The notes beneath the pieces were generated by a model that was not told where the DNA came from, ran no database searches, and was given only the letters and a program-made list of their open reading frames with translations. This document shows positions 45,854 to 55,374 of a stretch of 64,000 bases of DNA, one piece after another; positions within the stretch are counted from its first letter, which is position 1, and each line of letters opens with the position of its first letter. The stretch comes from Prevotella sp. (GTDB lineage: Bacteria; Bacteroidota; Bacteroidia; Bacteroidales; Bacteroidaceae): NCBI GenBank assembly GCA_017476785.1, contig JAFUZD010000029.1, positions 31,531 to 95,530 on the forward strand. Reading direction: 5' to 3'. Both the position numbers and the translations under genes were made by a program.

Positions 45854-46855
45854 CTAAGAAATAAAGCAATTCTGCCGATGATAGGCCAAATAGTCTTGGT
45901 GTTCCGGCTCCATTTTGCGCAGTCTCAAATCGAGACGAATGTCCAATGCCTTTCGGTCGAATTCTTCTAAGAACGGAGAGACGACAATCTTTCCATTGCG
46001 GTCGAACGAGATATATCCACGGTCGAACAGCTTGTCGTAATTGGGCAGCAGCAACAATCCGTTATACACATCCAGCCGTTCACTGTTCGTGCTGTTACGC
46101 CAAGGCTTGATGTGTGAAGCCTGCAAGAATGTCACCCCCATTTTGCCGTATATCGCACATCCTTGCCAATAGTCAATGAGCCGAAGCCGGAAGATGCCCT
46201 GTCCGACACGGGCACGGATGATGGACTCCTTCTCCGTGACTGTCAACTGGGGAGCCTGTTTGACAGCTTCCACTTCTTTAAGAATAGTGTCTTCCTTAAT
46301 TTTCAGAAAGTCAGACTGGGCAAAATCCCTGAACTTTCTCAGCATTGCACGGAAGTTGCTGATGTCGCGCTTTGTCTGATACTTGTCACGATGGGGCTGC
46401 TTGGCCTTCTCGCTGGTCAGAATGTCCTCTATGTCGTCCGCAGTCAGCGTCTTGTCTATCGAATACGACTGGGACAGGAACTTAAACCACGACATATAGT
46501 TAGTACGCGAGTGATTGTTGATATCGCGACTATTGGTCAAGTATTCGTAGAAGTCGGCTTGGTTCTTGGCCTGCAGACTGGGCGTTTCCCCTTCAGCCGT
46601 TGCAAGCAGGGACTGCTCGTCAATCAGATTCAACTTGGCTGTGAGTGCATAGACACCCGAGCTAATACGCGTGAAGCGGTCGTCGCGCTGCACGCGCTCT
46701 TGGATGGTTTTCTCTGGCGTCCGTCCAGTCACTCCGTTTCTATCCTTATATTTCCATACCTCTTGGTATAGCTGTTTCAGTGTGGCTACATAGCCGTTAT
46801 GCAGCATCACTTGCTCTATCGCGCCGGAATATGAAAGATTCTCTGGAGTTTCCAT
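45854..46855 (-). CDS. HARE-HTH plus HNH_2 domain nuclease (restriction-like)
   Basis: 333 residues. Residues 8-73 match the HARE-HTH (HB1/ASXL) DNA-binding module: AIEQVMLHNGY, TPEKTIQERV and ISSGVYALTAK. Residues about 225-295 match HNH_2: IDYWQGCAIYG, then LQASHIKPWRNS (H248) and YNGLLLLPNYDKLFDRGYIS. The middle (100-200) is helical and unassigned. HARE-HTH proteins are linked in the literature to recognition or restriction of modified DNA, so a modification-dependent restriction role is plausible. No methyltransferase is nearby. It is 16 bp downstream of recQ on the same strand, at the end of clpP-clpX-recQ, and reads as more AT-rich than its neighbours, which hints at acquisition. Confidence 0.8.
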   Translation of the reverse strand: METPENLSYSGAIEQVMLHNGYVATLKQLYQEVWKYKDRNGVTGRTPEKTIQERVQRDDRFTRISSGVYALTAKLNLIDEQSLLATAEGETPSLQAKNQADFYEYLTNSRDINNHSRTNYMSWFKFLSQSYSIDKTLTADDIEDILTSEKAKQPHRDKYQTKRDISNFRAMLRKFRDFAQSDFLKIKEDTILKEVEAVKQAPQLTVTEKESIIRARVGQGIFRLRLIDYWQGCAIYGKMGVTFLQASHIKPWRNSTNSERLDVYNGLLLLPNYDKLFDRGYISFDRNGKIVVSPFLEEFDRKALDIRLDLRLRKMEPEHQDYLAYHRQNCFIS

Positions 46856-46871
46856 TCAAAATGTGTTGTAA

Positions 46872-49055
46872 TCAGTTCGCCATTTCGCTGATGAACTTGA
46901 TGCGTACGAGGCGGATTTCATCCTCGCTGTAATCCTCGCCCAGCTCATCGAGCGCTGCTTCGAGGTCGTCGGTATCGCTGTCGCTGAAGTAGTCGTAGAT
47001 GTCGTCCACGTGGTCTTCGTCCATCACCTCATCAAGGAAATAGTCAATGTTGAGTTTGGTGCCGCTGTAAACGATGGCCTCTACCTCGTCGAGCAGCTCC
47101 TCGAACTCCAGTCCCTGCGCATTGGCAATGTCGTCGAGTGCCACTTGGCGGTCGATGCTCTGGATAATCTTCACCTTCAGCATCGACTTCTTGGCAACAG
47201 TGCGCACACGCAAATCGGCCTGACGCACGATGTCGTTCTCGTCGCAATAGCGCTTGATAAGGTCGACAAATTCTTTAGCATAAGGCTGCTTGATCTTGCC
47301 TTCGCCCACACCCTGTATATTCTTCAGCTCCTCGAGCGTGACGGGATAGTCGGTGGCCATCTGCTCGAGCGACACATCCTGAAAAATGACATAGGGCGGA
47401 CGCTCCATCTGCTTGCTCCACTTCTTACGCAGGTCTTTCAGCATTGCGTTGAGCGTGGGGTCAAGCGCACTGGTACCGCTCATCTGCTCGTGGTCGGCCT
47501 CGTAGTCCTCGCTGAACTCCGTATCCTCCACAATCTGGAATGAGACGGGATGCTTGAGGAACTTCTTCCCGGCCGAGGTCAGCTTCAGCAGGCCATAGTT
47601 TTCCACGTCTTTCTCCAGATAGCCGGCGATGAGTGCCTGCCGAATGACGGGATTCCATATCTTCTCGTCCTCATCCTCGCCAGCACCGAATGCGTCCAGT
47701 TCCTGATGATGATGGGCCAAAATCTCTTCCGTCTCGCGCCCGGTAATAAAGTCGACCACGTAGTCGGAGCGGAAGTTCTCCTTAACAGCGCTGATGGCAT
47801 TCAGCGCAATGACCAGCAAGTCCTGCGCCTCCACCTTTGTCTTCGGGTGCAGGCAATTGTCGCAGCTGTGGCAGTTGTCCTTCTCGTACTGCTCGCCAAA
47901 GTAGTGGAGCAGCATCTTGCGCCGGCAGATGGACGTCTCGGCGTAGGCGGCCGTCTCCTGCAGCAGCTGGCGCCCGATGTCCTGCTCTGCCACGGGCTTG
48001 CCTTCCATAAACTTATCGAGCTTCTGCAAGTCCTTATAGGAATAGAACGTGACGCAGAGTCCTTCACCGCCATCGCGCCCTGCCCGGCCCGTCTCTTGGT
48101 AATAGCCCTCGAGCGACTTCGGGATGTCATAATGAATCACGAAGCGCACATCGGGTTTGTCGATACCCATTCCAAAAGCAATGGTAGCCACGATGACGTC
48201 GATTTTCTCCATCAGGAAGTCGTCTTGCGTCTGCGAGCGCAGCGTCGACTCCAGTCCTGCGTGATAGGCTTGCGCCTTAATGTCGTTGGCCCGTAGTATC
48301 TCTGCCAGCTCCTCCACCTTCTTGCGCGACAGGCAATAGATGATGCCGCTCTTGCCGGGATGCTGCTTGATGAACTTGATGATGTCCTGATCTACATCCT
48401 TCGTCTTAGGCCGCACCTCATAGTAGAGGTTGGGTCGGTTGAACGAGCTCTTGAACTCGTCGGACTCAGTGATGCCGAGGTTCTTCTTGATGTCAGTGCG
48501 CACCTTATCCGTGGCCGTGGCCGTGAGGGCAATGATGGGTGCCTTACCTATCTCATTGATAATCGGGCGGATGCGGCGATACTCGGGACGGAAGTCGTGT
48601 CCCCACTCCGAGATACAGTGCGCCTCGTCAATGGCATAGAAGGATATCTTGACCGTCTTCAGAAACTCCACGTTGTCCTCTTTCGTCAACGACTCGGGAG
48701 CCACGTAAAGCAACTTGGTGCGGCCGTCGCGGATATCAGCCCTGACCTGATCGATGGCCGCCTTGTTGAGCGAGGAGTTCAGATAGTGAGCCGTACCCTC
48801 CACCTCGCTCAGGTGGCTGATGACATCCACCTGATTCTTCATCAGCGCGATGAGCGGCGAGATGACAATCGCCGTTCCCTCCATCAGCAGCGAGGGAAGC
48901 TGGTAGCACAGCGACTTGCCTCCACCGGTAGGCATCAGCACAAAGGTGTCTTTGCCGTGGAGCACGTTGTTGATAATCGCTTCTTGGTCGCCTTTGAACT
49001 TGTCAAAGCCGAAGTGTTTCTTGAGCGCTTCTGTCAGGTTCGGGGTCTTGGCCAT
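46872..49055 (-). CDS. recQ: ATP-dependent DNA helicase RecQ
   Basis: 727 residues. Superfamily 2 motifs are intact: Walker A MPTGGGKSLCYQLP (about 39-52), DEAH in AIDEAHCISEWGHDFR, motif VI QETGRAGRDGG. A zinc-binding RQC region follows (CRRKMLLHYFGEQYEKDNCHSCDNC) and an HRDC domain (residues about 545-620). A C-terminal acidic extension ends the protein. RecQ unwinds recombination and replication-fork structures. It starts 18 bp after clpX and is followed 16 bp later by the HNH gene. Confidence 0.96.
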   Translation of the reverse strand: MAKTPNLTEALKKHFGFDKFKGDQEAIINNVLHGKDTFVLMPTGGGKSLCYQLPSLLMEGTAIVISPLIALMKNQVDVISHLSEVEGTAHYLNSSLNKAAIDQVRADIRDGRTKLLYVAPESLTKEDNVEFLKTVKISFYAIDEAHCISEWGHDFRPEYRRIRPIINEIGKAPIIALTATATDKVRTDIKKNLGITESDEFKSSFNRPNLYYEVRPKTKDVDQDIIKFIKQHPGKSGIIYCLSRKKVEELAEILRANDIKAQAYHAGLESTLRSQTQDDFLMEKIDVIVATIAFGMGIDKPDVRFVIHYDIPKSLEGYYQETGRAGRDGGEGLCVTFYSYKDLQKLDKFMEGKPVAEQDIGRQLLQETAAYAETSICRRKMLLHYFGEQYEKDNCHSCDNCLHPKTKVEAQDLLVIALNAISAVKENFRSDYVVDFITGRETEEILAHHHQELDAFGAGEDEDEKIWNPVIRQALIAGYLEKDVENYGLLKLTSAGKKFLKHPVSFQIVEDTEFSEDYEADHEQMSGTSALDPTLNAMLKDLRKKWSKQMERPPYVIFQDVSLEQMATDYPVTLEELKNIQGVGEGKIKQPYAKEFVDLIKRYCDENDIVRQADLRVRTVAKKSMLKVKIIQSIDRQVALDDIANAQGLEFEELLDEVEAIVYSGTKLNIDYFLDEVMDEDHVDDIYDYFSDSDTDDLEAALDELGEDYSEDEIRLVRIKFISEMAN

Positions 49056-49073
49056 ATTCTCAGGTTACAGGTT

Positions 49074-50300
49074 TCAGGATTCTATGTTGTGCAGATGCGA
49101 CTTGTCGAGCTGTTCCGCCGCATACTCGGCAGTCACCTCGAAGGCCTTGGTCCGCTTGGAGGGCTGTTCAAACATTGCTTCCATCATTATACTCTCCACG
49201 ATGGAACGCAGGCCGCGCGCGCCCAGCTTGTATTCCACTGCCTTATCCACGATGAGCTTCAGGGCTTCGGGGGCGAACGTGAGTTCAATACCGTCCATCG
49301 CAAACAGCTTCTCATACTGCTTCACGATAGAGTTCTTCGGTTCTGTCAGTATCTTCTCCAGCGCGGCGCGATCGAGCGGGTTCAGATAGGTGAGCACCGG
49401 CAGGCGGCCTATAATCTCAGGAATGAGGCCGAACGACTTGAGGTCCTGCGGCAGGATATACTGCATCAGGTCGCTCTTGTCTATCTTGCGCACGTTCTGC
49501 ACCGAGTTGTAGCCCACCACGTGGGTGTTCATCCGCTGGGCTATCTTGCGCTCTATGCCATCGAAGGCACCACCGCAGATAAAGAGGATGTTGCGCGTGT
49601 CTACGTGAATATACTCTTGGTCGGGATGCTTGCGTCCGCCCTGTGGCGGCACGTTGACTACCGTTCCCTCCAACAGCTTGAGCAGTCCCTGCTGCACGCC
49701 CTCGCCGCTGACGTCGCGCGTGATGCTGGGGTTGTCGCTCTTGCGGGCTATCTTGTCTATCTCGTCAATGAAGACGATGCCCCGCTGGGCTGCCTCCACA
49801 TCGTAGTCGGCCACTTGCAGCAGGCGCGACAAGATGCTCTCCACGTCCTCGCCCACATAGCCGGCTTCGGTAAACACGGTTGCGTCGACAATGGTGAAGG
49901 GCACGTCGAGCAGCTTGGCGATGGTGCGGGCCAGCAGCGTCTTGCCCGTACCCGTGCTTCCTACCATTATGATATTGCTCTTCTCTATCTCCACGCCGCT
50001 GTCGTCGGCCGGCTGCTGCAGCCGCTTGTAATGGTTGTACACCGCCACGGAGAGATAGCGCTTGGCCTCATCCTGCCCAATGACGTACTCGTCCAAGTGG
50101 GCTTTAATCTGCTTCGGCTTGGGCACCTTCTTCAGCTTGAAAGGCGCGTTCTCGCTCTTTGCATCGGGCGAGAGCCCCTGCGTCTGCACTATCTGGTAGG
50201 CCTGAACGGCACAATCCTCGCAGATGTTTCCATTGACACCGGTGATAAGCAGCTTCACCTCTTTCTCATTGCGGCCGCAGAAATTGCACTCTTTCCTCAT
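49074..50300 (-). CDS. clpX: ATP-dependent Clp protease unfoldase ClpX
   Basis: 408 residues. The N-terminal C4 zinc-binding domain ([10 protein letters not shown], then ICEDCA) is followed by the AAA+ core with Walker [14 protein letters not shown] and Walker [13 protein letters not shown], pore loop GYVGED and sensor regions. It unfolds substrates for ClpP, whose gene ends 6 bp upstream. Full length and intact. Confidence 0.97.
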   Translation of the reverse strand: MRKECNFCGRNEKEVKLLITGVNGNICEDCAVQAYQIVQTQGLSPDAKSENAPFKLKKVPKPKQIKAHLDEYVIGQDEAKRYLSVAVYNHYKRLQQPADDSGVEIEKSNIIMVGSTGTGKTLLARTIAKLLDVPFTIVDATVFTEAGYVGEDVESILSRLLQVADYDVEAAQRGIVFIDEIDKIARKSDNPSITRDVSGEGVQQGLLKLLEGTVVNVPPQGGRKHPDQEYIHVDTRNILFICGGAFDGIERKIAQRMNTHVVGYNSVQNVRKIDKSDLMQYILPQDLKSFGLIPEIIGRLPVLTYLNPLDRAALEKILTEPKNSIVKQYEKLFAMDGIELTFAPEALKLIVDKAVEYKLGARGLRSIVESIMMEAMFEQPSKRTKAFEVTAEYAAEQLDKSHLHNIES

Positions 50301-50306
50301 CCCTGC

Positions 50307-50975
50307 TTAGCCTTTCTTGACCAGAACGGTGTCTATCATACCATATTCTTTCGCCTCTTCGGCCGTCATCCAGTAGTTACGGTCCGAGTCGTTCCACACT
50401 TTGTCGTACGGCGTGTGCGAGTGTTCCGAAATGATGGTATAGAGTTCTTTCTTAAACTTCATTATCTCCTTGGCCTCTATCTCAATGTCCGAAGCCTGTC
50501 CCTGTACGCCTCCCAGCGGCTGGTGTATCATTACGCGGCTGTGGGGCAGTGCGGAACGCTTGCCCTCGGTGCCGGCCACCAGCAGCACGGCAGCCATTGA
50601 GGCGGCCATTCCGGTGCAGATGGTAGCCACGTCGCTCGAGATAAACTGCATCGTGTCGTAGATGCCCAGTCCTGCCGTGACGCTTCCGCCCGGCGAGTTG
50701 AGGTAGATAGAGATGTCCTTTCCCGAGTCTACCGAGTCGAGATAGAGCAGCTGCGCCTGCAGGGTGTTGGCGGTATAGTCGTCAATCTGAGTGCCGAGGA
50801 AGATGATGCGGTCCATCATCAGGCGCGAGAAGACGTCCATCTGCGTCACGTTCAGCTGGCGCTCTTCGAGGATATAGGGATTCAGATACTGTGCTTGCGA
50901 GCTGACCACTTCGTCGAAGACCAGCCCGTTGATGCCCAAATGCTTGGTGGCATATTTCCTAAAATCGTTCATCAT
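50307..50975 (-). CDS. clpP: ATP-dependent Clp protease proteolytic subunit ClpP
   Basis: 222 residues. The serine protease triad can be read as S126 in GMAASMAAV, H151 in VMIHQP and an Asp near residue 200 (SDRNYWM). The oxyanion loop NSPGGSVTAG is intact. The start may be the first or second Met (50975 or 50972). It has its own TAATTTTG promoter and lies within an unusual inverted-repeat regulatory region. Co-transcribed with clpX and recQ. Confidence 0.96.
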   Translation of the reverse strand: MMNDFRKYATKHLGINGLVFDEVVSSQAQYLNPYILEERQLNVTQMDVFSRLMMDRIIFLGTQIDDYTANTLQAQLLYLDSVDSGKDISIYLNSPGGSVTAGLGIYDTMQFISSDVATICTGMAASMAAVLLVAGTEGKRSALPHSRVMIHQPLGGVQGQASDIEIEAKEIMKFKKELYTIISEHSHTPYDKVWNDSDRNYWMTAEEAKEYGMIDTVLVKKG

Positions 50976-51011
50976 AACTTAATGTTACTTTCAATGTTTC
51001 TACGTAAAAAA

Positions 51012-51078
51012 GTGAGGTTACCAACCTTTTTTACATAATTCGTAGATACAAAATTACGAAAAAAGTTGATAACCTCAC
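51012..51078. repeat. Long inverted repeat bracketing the clpP promoter
   Basis: The arms 51012-51025 (GTGAGGTTACCAAC) and 51065-51078 (GTTGATAACCTCAC) are complementary at 13 of 14 positions and flank the clpP -7 element at 51049-51056. The right arm also contains the AACCTCA half of the tig terminator hairpin. They could be operator sites for a dimeric regulator, or alternative RNA stems. Confidence 0.65.
51049..51056 (-). promoter_or_regulatory. -7 element TAATTTTG for clpP-clpX-recQ
   Basis: Minus-strand TAnnTTTG, 73 nt upstream of the clpP ATG. Confidence 0.6.
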
Positions 51079-51092
51079 CATATTATGAGGTT
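51071..51092. terminator. Hairpin terminator downstream of tig
   Basis: A 7-bp stem AACCTCA/TGAGGTT with an 8-nt loop. On the minus strand a T-run follows about 6 nt after the stem. It separates tig from clpP, although read-through would join the two. Confidence 0.6.
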
Positions 51093-51109
51093 TTTTTTCT
51101 TAAAAATAC

Positions 51110-52474
51110 TTATTTTTCTTGCAACATCTTCTGGAAATCTTCCAGCGAGACGGTTTTCTCGTTCAGCTTCACCACGGTTTTCAGCACCTCGGTCAGCTTC
51201 ACGTCGACGGCGCGGTCTACCAGCGAGTCCACGTTTTCGCGTTTCTTCAGCATATCGTTGGCATAGCTCTCCAGATACTCCTCGGGCACGTTTGCCATAC
51301 CATACTGGGCAAACTGTGCACGGGCAGTCTCTTTAGCAACCTGCTTCAAGTCGGCATCCTCTACCTTAATATTATTGGCGGCCACGAGTTGCTCTTTAAT
51401 CAGGTGCCACTTCAGCTCACGGATGCTGCCCTCGAAGTTGTCTTCCACGAACTTCTCGCCCTTATCCTTATTATTATTAAGCATCACGCGCTTCAGCAGT
51501 GCCTCGGGGAACTGCACGTCGCCGGCCTTCTTCTCCAGATGGGCACGCACGTCGAGCAGGAACTTATAGTCGCTGTCCGACTGTAACTGGGTGCTGATGG
51601 TCTCGCTGATGCGCTGGCGGAACTCCTTCTCGTCCTTCACGGCACCCTCGCCATAGACCTGATCGAAGAGCTTCTGGTCGACCTCAGCCTTCACAAAGCG
51701 CGAAATCTCGGTAATCTGGAACGTAAAGTCACCCGTATGCTCCTTCACGGCATCCTTCTCAATCTTCAGCAGCGACGACACCTCAATGTCGCTCTCGGGA
51801 TAGGCCTTCGTGGGGTTCCACGTGATGATGTCGCCCAACTTGGCTCCGTCGAAGAGTGCCTTCTGCTCGTCTACCTTAATATATTGGGGCATCAGCACGG
51901 CGTCTGCCACGGTGATACCGTCTTCCTTCACGTTGCCCTGCTCGTCCAGTTCGCGCAGGTCGCCCTTCAGCAGGTCGCGCTGCTCGGCATCATAGTTCTC
52001 CACCTTATCATAGTGACCCGAGCGCTGCTGGTACATCTCTACCTGCTGGTCTACCAGCTTGTCGTCCACGCTGATGTGGTAATAGTCAATCTTGTCGCGA
52101 CCCGTCAGCGCAGCCTTAATCTCCGGAGCCACGGCGATGTCGAAGATAAACTCCAGCTGCCCGTCACCCTCGAAGTCCTGCGGTGTCTGCTTGTCGCTGG
52201 GCAGCGGTTCGCCCAGCATCTGTATTTTGTTCTCGCGGATATAGCCGTACAGCTGCTCACCCAGCAGCTTGTTCACGGTGTCCACCTTAACCGAAGTGCC
52301 AAACTGACGCTTAATCATTCCCATCGGAGCCTGTCCCACACGGAAGCCGGGGATGTTGGCCTTCTTGCGATAGTCCTTCAGTGTCTTGTCCACCTCGGGC
52401 TGATAGTCTTCTTTCTCCAACGTGATGGTCAGCAGACCATTGATTTTGTCGGGGTTCTCAAATGAAATCTTCAT
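51110..52474 (-). CDS. tig: Trigger factor, ribosome-associated chaperone
   Basis: 454 residues. The N-terminal ribosome-binding domain has the characteristic block IPGFRVGQAPMGMIKRQFG, related to the GFRxGKxP signature; a reduced PPIase-like middle domain and a helical C-terminal chaperone domain follow. It holds nascent chains on the ribosome. The placement directly before clpP-clpX is the common bacterial arrangement. A TAATTTTG element lies 46 nt upstream. Confidence 0.93.
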   Translation of the reverse strand: MKISFENPDKINGLLTITLEKEDYQPEVDKTLKDYRKKANIPGFRVGQAPMGMIKRQFGTSVKVDTVNKLLGEQLYGYIRENKIQMLGEPLPSDKQTPQDFEGDGQLEFIFDIAVAPEIKAALTGRDKIDYYHISVDDKLVDQQVEMYQQRSGHYDKVENYDAEQRDLLKGDLRELDEQGNVKEDGITVADAVLMPQYIKVDEQKALFDGAKLGDIITWNPTKAYPESDIEVSSLLKIEKDAVKEHTGDFTFQITEISRFVKAEVDQKLFDQVYGEGAVKDEKEFRQRISETISTQLQSDSDYKFLLDVRAHLEKKAGDVQFPEALLKRVMLNNNKDKGEKFVEDNFEGSIRELKWHLIKEQLVAANNIKVEDADLKQVAKETARAQFAQYGMANVPEEYLESYANDMLKKRENVDSLVDRAVDVKLTEVLKTVVKLNEKTVSLEDFQKMLQEK

Positions 52475-52520
52475 CTTTCTTCTATTGCTTAATGTTTTGT
52501 TGTTATGCGTTTTGAGCCTG

Positions 52521-52528
52521 CAAAATTA
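52521..52528 (-). promoter_or_regulatory. -7 element TAATTTTG for tig
   Basis: Minus-strand TAnnTTTG, 46 nt upstream of the tig ATG. Confidence 0.6.
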
Positions 52529-52621
52529 CGAAAAATCCAGCGAATAACCTATAATATTAATGTTTTTTTTGTTTTCCGCCCCCGTTGTGCCCGGCCGACA
52601 CTGGGAATGCGGCATTGCATT

Positions 52622-53434
52622 CTACTCTTCCTCTGCCTCGCTGGCCATCCGCTCTTCCTCGCGGCGCTGGAAGTCTTTCGGCAGCAGCACGAAGTCGCGC
52701 CCCAGATACTTCTCGCGCACCACGGGATTGTCGGCCAGTTCCTGCGGCTTGCCCTGAAAGAGGATGCGCCCTTCGAACAGCAGATAGGCGCGGTCGGTGA
52801 TGGAGAGGGTCTCCTGCACGTTGTGGTCGGTGATGAGGATGCCGATGTTGCGGTCCTTCAACTTCCACACAATCTGCTGGATGTCGCCCACGGCAATGGG
52901 GTCTACACCGGCAAAGGGCTCGTCGAGCATAATGAACTTCGGCTCGATGGCCAGACAGCGCGCTATCTCCGTGCGCCGCCGCTCGCCGCCCGACAGCTGG
53001 TCGCCTTTGTTCTTGCGCACCTTCGTCAGGCGGAACTCCCGTATCAGGCTCTCCAGCTTCTCCTGCTGGTAGGCGCGCGGCTTGCCCGTCATCTCCAGCA
53101 CGCTCAGGATGTTATCCTCCACGCTCATCTTGCGGAACACCGAGTTCTCCTGCGCCAGATAGCCCACGCCTGCCCGGGCACGTTTGTACACGGGATAGGT
53201 CGTGATGTCGAGATCGTCCAGATAGATGTGGCCTTCGTTGGGCACGATGAGTCCCGTGGTCATATAGAACGATGTCGTCTTTCCGGCACCGTTCGGCCCC
53301 AGCAGTCCCACTATCTCGCCCTGCCGCACGTTGATCGACACGTTGTTGACCACCGTGCGCTTGCCATAGCGCTTCACCAGTCCTTCCGTCCGCAGCACCA
53401 TCTGGCCCTGCGTCCCGTCCGTATTCTGCTCCAT
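52622..53434 (-). CDS. lptB: LPS export ABC transporter ATP-binding protein LptB
   Basis: 270 residues. Walker [17 protein letters not shown], signature [16 protein letters not shown] and Walker [14 protein letters not shown] place it in the LptB group, close in sequence around the Q-loop ([17 protein letters not shown]). It powers LPS extraction from the inner membrane with LptFG, which are not in this window. The C-terminus has about 30 extra charged residues ([18 protein letters not shown]). The ATG at 53434 is used because the longer frame begins with TTG in the promoter. Confidence 0.93.
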   Translation of the reverse strand: MEQNTDGTQGQMVLRTEGLVKRYGKRTVVNNVSINVRQGEIVGLLGPNGAGKTTSFYMTTGLIVPNEGHIYLDDLDITTYPVYKRARAGVGYLAQENSVFRKMSVEDNILSVLEMTGKPRAYQQEKLESLIREFRLTKVRKNKGDQLSGGERRRTEIARCLAIEPKFIMLDEPFAGVDPIAVGDIQQIVWKLKDRNIGILITDHNVQETLSITDRAYLLFEGRILFQGKPQELADNPVVREKYLGRDFVLLPKDFQRREEERMASEAEEE

Positions 53435-53467
53435 ATCTTCAGTATGCCTCTTTACTTGTTTCGGCTG

Positions 53468-53475
53468 CAAAGATA
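53468..53475 (-). promoter_or_regulatory. -7 element TATCTTTG for lptB
   Basis: Minus-strand TAnnTTTG, 33 nt upstream of the ATG. Confidence 0.65.
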
Positions 53476-53593
53476 CACATTAATTTCGAACTTCCTGCGC
53501 TCTGGAAATGAAAAAACGCCTCCACCCGCCTCCCGTCTCTCCTCTTTCCCGAATTTTCCGAATGTTTTGTTTTGTGTTTTCTCCGTTTATCCG

Positions 53594-53601
53594 TACCTTT
53601 G
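53594..53601 (+). promoter_or_regulatory. -7 element TACCTTTG for mlaE-mlaF
   Basis: TAnnTTTG, 43 nt upstream of the mlaE ATG. The gap between lptB and mlaE otherwise shows nothing beyond the two divergent promoters. Confidence 0.65.
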
Positions 53602-53644
53602 CACCCATCAATTACATTGACCAGATTAAGAAGTTCGGACCACA

Positions 53645-54391
53645 ATGCTCATACACAAATGGCTGACCACCTTCGGTCGATTCCTGATATTGATGGGGCG
53701 CACGTTCTCGCGCCCCGAGCGGATGCGTATGTTCTTTAAGGAGTACGTGAAAGAGATGGCACAGCTGGGCGTGAATTCCATCGGCATCGTGCTGCTCATC
53801 TCGTTCTTCATCGGCGCGGTCATCTGCATCCAGATGAAGCTCAACATCCAGAGTCCGTGGATGCCGCGATGGGTGAGCGGATATACCACGCGCGAGATTA
53901 TGCTGCTCGAGTTCTCCAGTTCGATAATGTGTCTGATTCTGGCAGGAAAGGTGGGCTCGAACATCGCATCGGAAATTGGCACGATGCGCGTCACTCAGCA
54001 AATCGACGCGCTCGACATTATGGGCGTCAACTCGGCGTGCTACCTCATACTGCCTAAGATTCTGGGAATGCTCACCATTATGCCGTTCCTCGTCATCTTC
54101 TCGTCGGCGACGGGTATTCTCGGAGCCTATGCCACATCGTACATCGGCCACATCCTGCCGCCCGAAGACCTGACGCTGGGCATCCAGCACGCTTTCAACA
54201 CGTGGTTCGTATGGATGAGCATCATCAAGAGCCTGTTCTTCGCCTTCATTATCTCGGCCGTGCCCTCTTATTTCGGCTACACCGTGGAGGGCGGTTCGGT
54301 GAATGTGGGCAAGGCTTCTACCGATGCCGTGGTCAGTTCGTCGGTGCTCATACTGTGCTCAGACGTTTTCCTAACCCAACTGCTTTCGTAA
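53645..54391 (+). CDS. mlaE: MlaE-type ABC transporter permease
   Basis: 248 residues of the MlaE/YrbE family, with an amphipathic N-terminal helix and about five membrane helices; family blocks include FSSSIMCLILAGKVGSNIAS and AEIGTMRVTQQIDAL-like sequence (EIGTMRVTQQIDALDIMGV). In the Mla pathway the MlaFE core moves phospholipids between the membranes. The MCE-domain partner is not encoded next to it here. The gene is followed after 4 bp by mlaF. Confidence 0.92.
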   Translation: MLIHKWLTTFGRFLILMGRTFSRPERMRMFFKEYVKEMAQLGVNSIGIVLLISFFIGAVICIQMKLNIQSPWMPRWVSGYTTREIMLLEFSSSIMCLILAGKVGSNIASEIGTMRVTQQIDALDIMGVNSACYLILPKILGMLTIMPFLVIFSSATGILGAYATSYIGHILPPEDLTLGIQHAFNTWFVWMSIIKSLFFAFIISAVPSYFGYTVEGGSVNVGKASTDAVVSSSVLILCSDVFLTQLLS

Positions 54392-54395
54392 CGCT

Positions 54396-55193
54396 ATGAT
54401 TGAAGTAAAACATCTGTACAAGAGCTTCGAAGACAAAGAGGTGCTGAAAGACATTTGCGCCGTCTTTGAAAATGGAAAGACCAACCTGATTATCGGTCAG
54501 AGCGGCAGCGGAAAGACCGTGCTGATGAAGAATCTCGTAGGCCTGCTGGACCCGACGCAGGGCGAAGTGCTCTACGACGGACGCAACTTCGTGGCAATGT
54601 CGAAGCAGGAGAAGATTCACCTGCGCCGCGAGATGGGAATGATATTCCAGAGTGCCGCCCTGTTCGACTCGCTGACCGTGCTGGAGAACGTGATGTTCCC
54701 GCTGGATATGTTCTCGTCGATGAACCTACGCGAACGCCAGAAACGGGCGAAGGAGTGTCTGGACCGCGTCAACCTGATTGGTGCCGAAGGCAAGTATCCG
54801 GGCGAGATCAGCGGCGGAATGCAGAAGCGCGTGGCCATTGCCCGCGCCATCGCCCTCAACCCGCAATACCTTTTCTGCGACGAACCGAACTACGGTCTTG
54901 ACCCAAAGACGAGCCTCGTCATCGACGAGCTGCTGCACAGCATCACGCAGGAGTTCAACATCACCACCATTATCAACACGCACGATATGAACTCGGTGAT
55001 GGGCATTGGCGAGAACATCATCTTCATCTACGAGGGCAGGAAGGAGTGGCAGGGCGTGTCGGCCGACATTATGGGGTCGACCAACAAACGACTGACTGAC
55101 TTCATCTTCGCCTCCGACTTGCTGAAGGAGATGCGCGAGGTGGTCAACGAGCAGCACATCGACATCCATCATCCGTTGCACAGCGACGATTGA
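54396..55193 (+). CDS. mlaF: MlaF-type ABC transporter ATP-binding protein
   Basis: 265 residues. Walker A GQSGSGKTVLMKN, signature ISGGMQKRVAIARA and Walker B YLFCDEPNYGLDP are those of the MlaF/Ttg2A group. It energises the MlaE permease encoded 4 bp upstream, for phospholipid transport that keeps outer-membrane asymmetry. The operon ends at the strong hairpin at 55228-55263. Confidence 0.93.
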   Translation: MIEVKHLYKSFEDKEVLKDICAVFENGKTNLIIGQSGSGKTVLMKNLVGLLDPTQGEVLYDGRNFVAMSKQEKIHLRREMGMIFQSAALFDSLTVLENVMFPLDMFSSMNLRERQKRAKECLDRVNLIGAEGKYPGEISGGMQKRVAIARAIALNPQYLFCDEPNYGLDPKTSLVIDELLHSITQEFNITTIINTHDMNSVMGIGENIIFIYEGRKEWQGVSADIMGSTNKRLTDFIFASDLLKEMREVVNEQHIDIHHPLHSDD

Positions 55194-55227
55194 CGCAGGT
55201 CAAAATATCGGGCGCGTCAATGCACAA

Positions 55228-55263
55228 AAAGGCACCGCATCCATTGCCGGATGCGGTGCCTTT
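55228..55263 (+). terminator. Terminator of mlaE-mlaF
   Basis: A 15-bp perfect stem (55228-55242 with 55249-55263) and 6-nt loop. The stem is flanked by A and T runs. It ends only 3 bp before the next promoter. Confidence 0.88.
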
Positions 55264-55265
55264 CG

Positions 55266-55273
55266 TATCTTTG
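55266..55273 (+). promoter_or_regulatory. -7 element TATCTTTG for the 30-residue gene
   Basis: TAnnTTTG directly after the mlaEF terminator, about 100 nt upstream of the small ORF. Confidence 0.65.
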
Positions 55274-55374
55274 CATCCCCATTCAGGCCAGACACGCCTT
55301 CTTGCGGCGGCCGACGGGAAAGAGACACACAAGTTTTTAGGATTAACAACAAAAAAGAAGAAAGGAAAAGAAAG

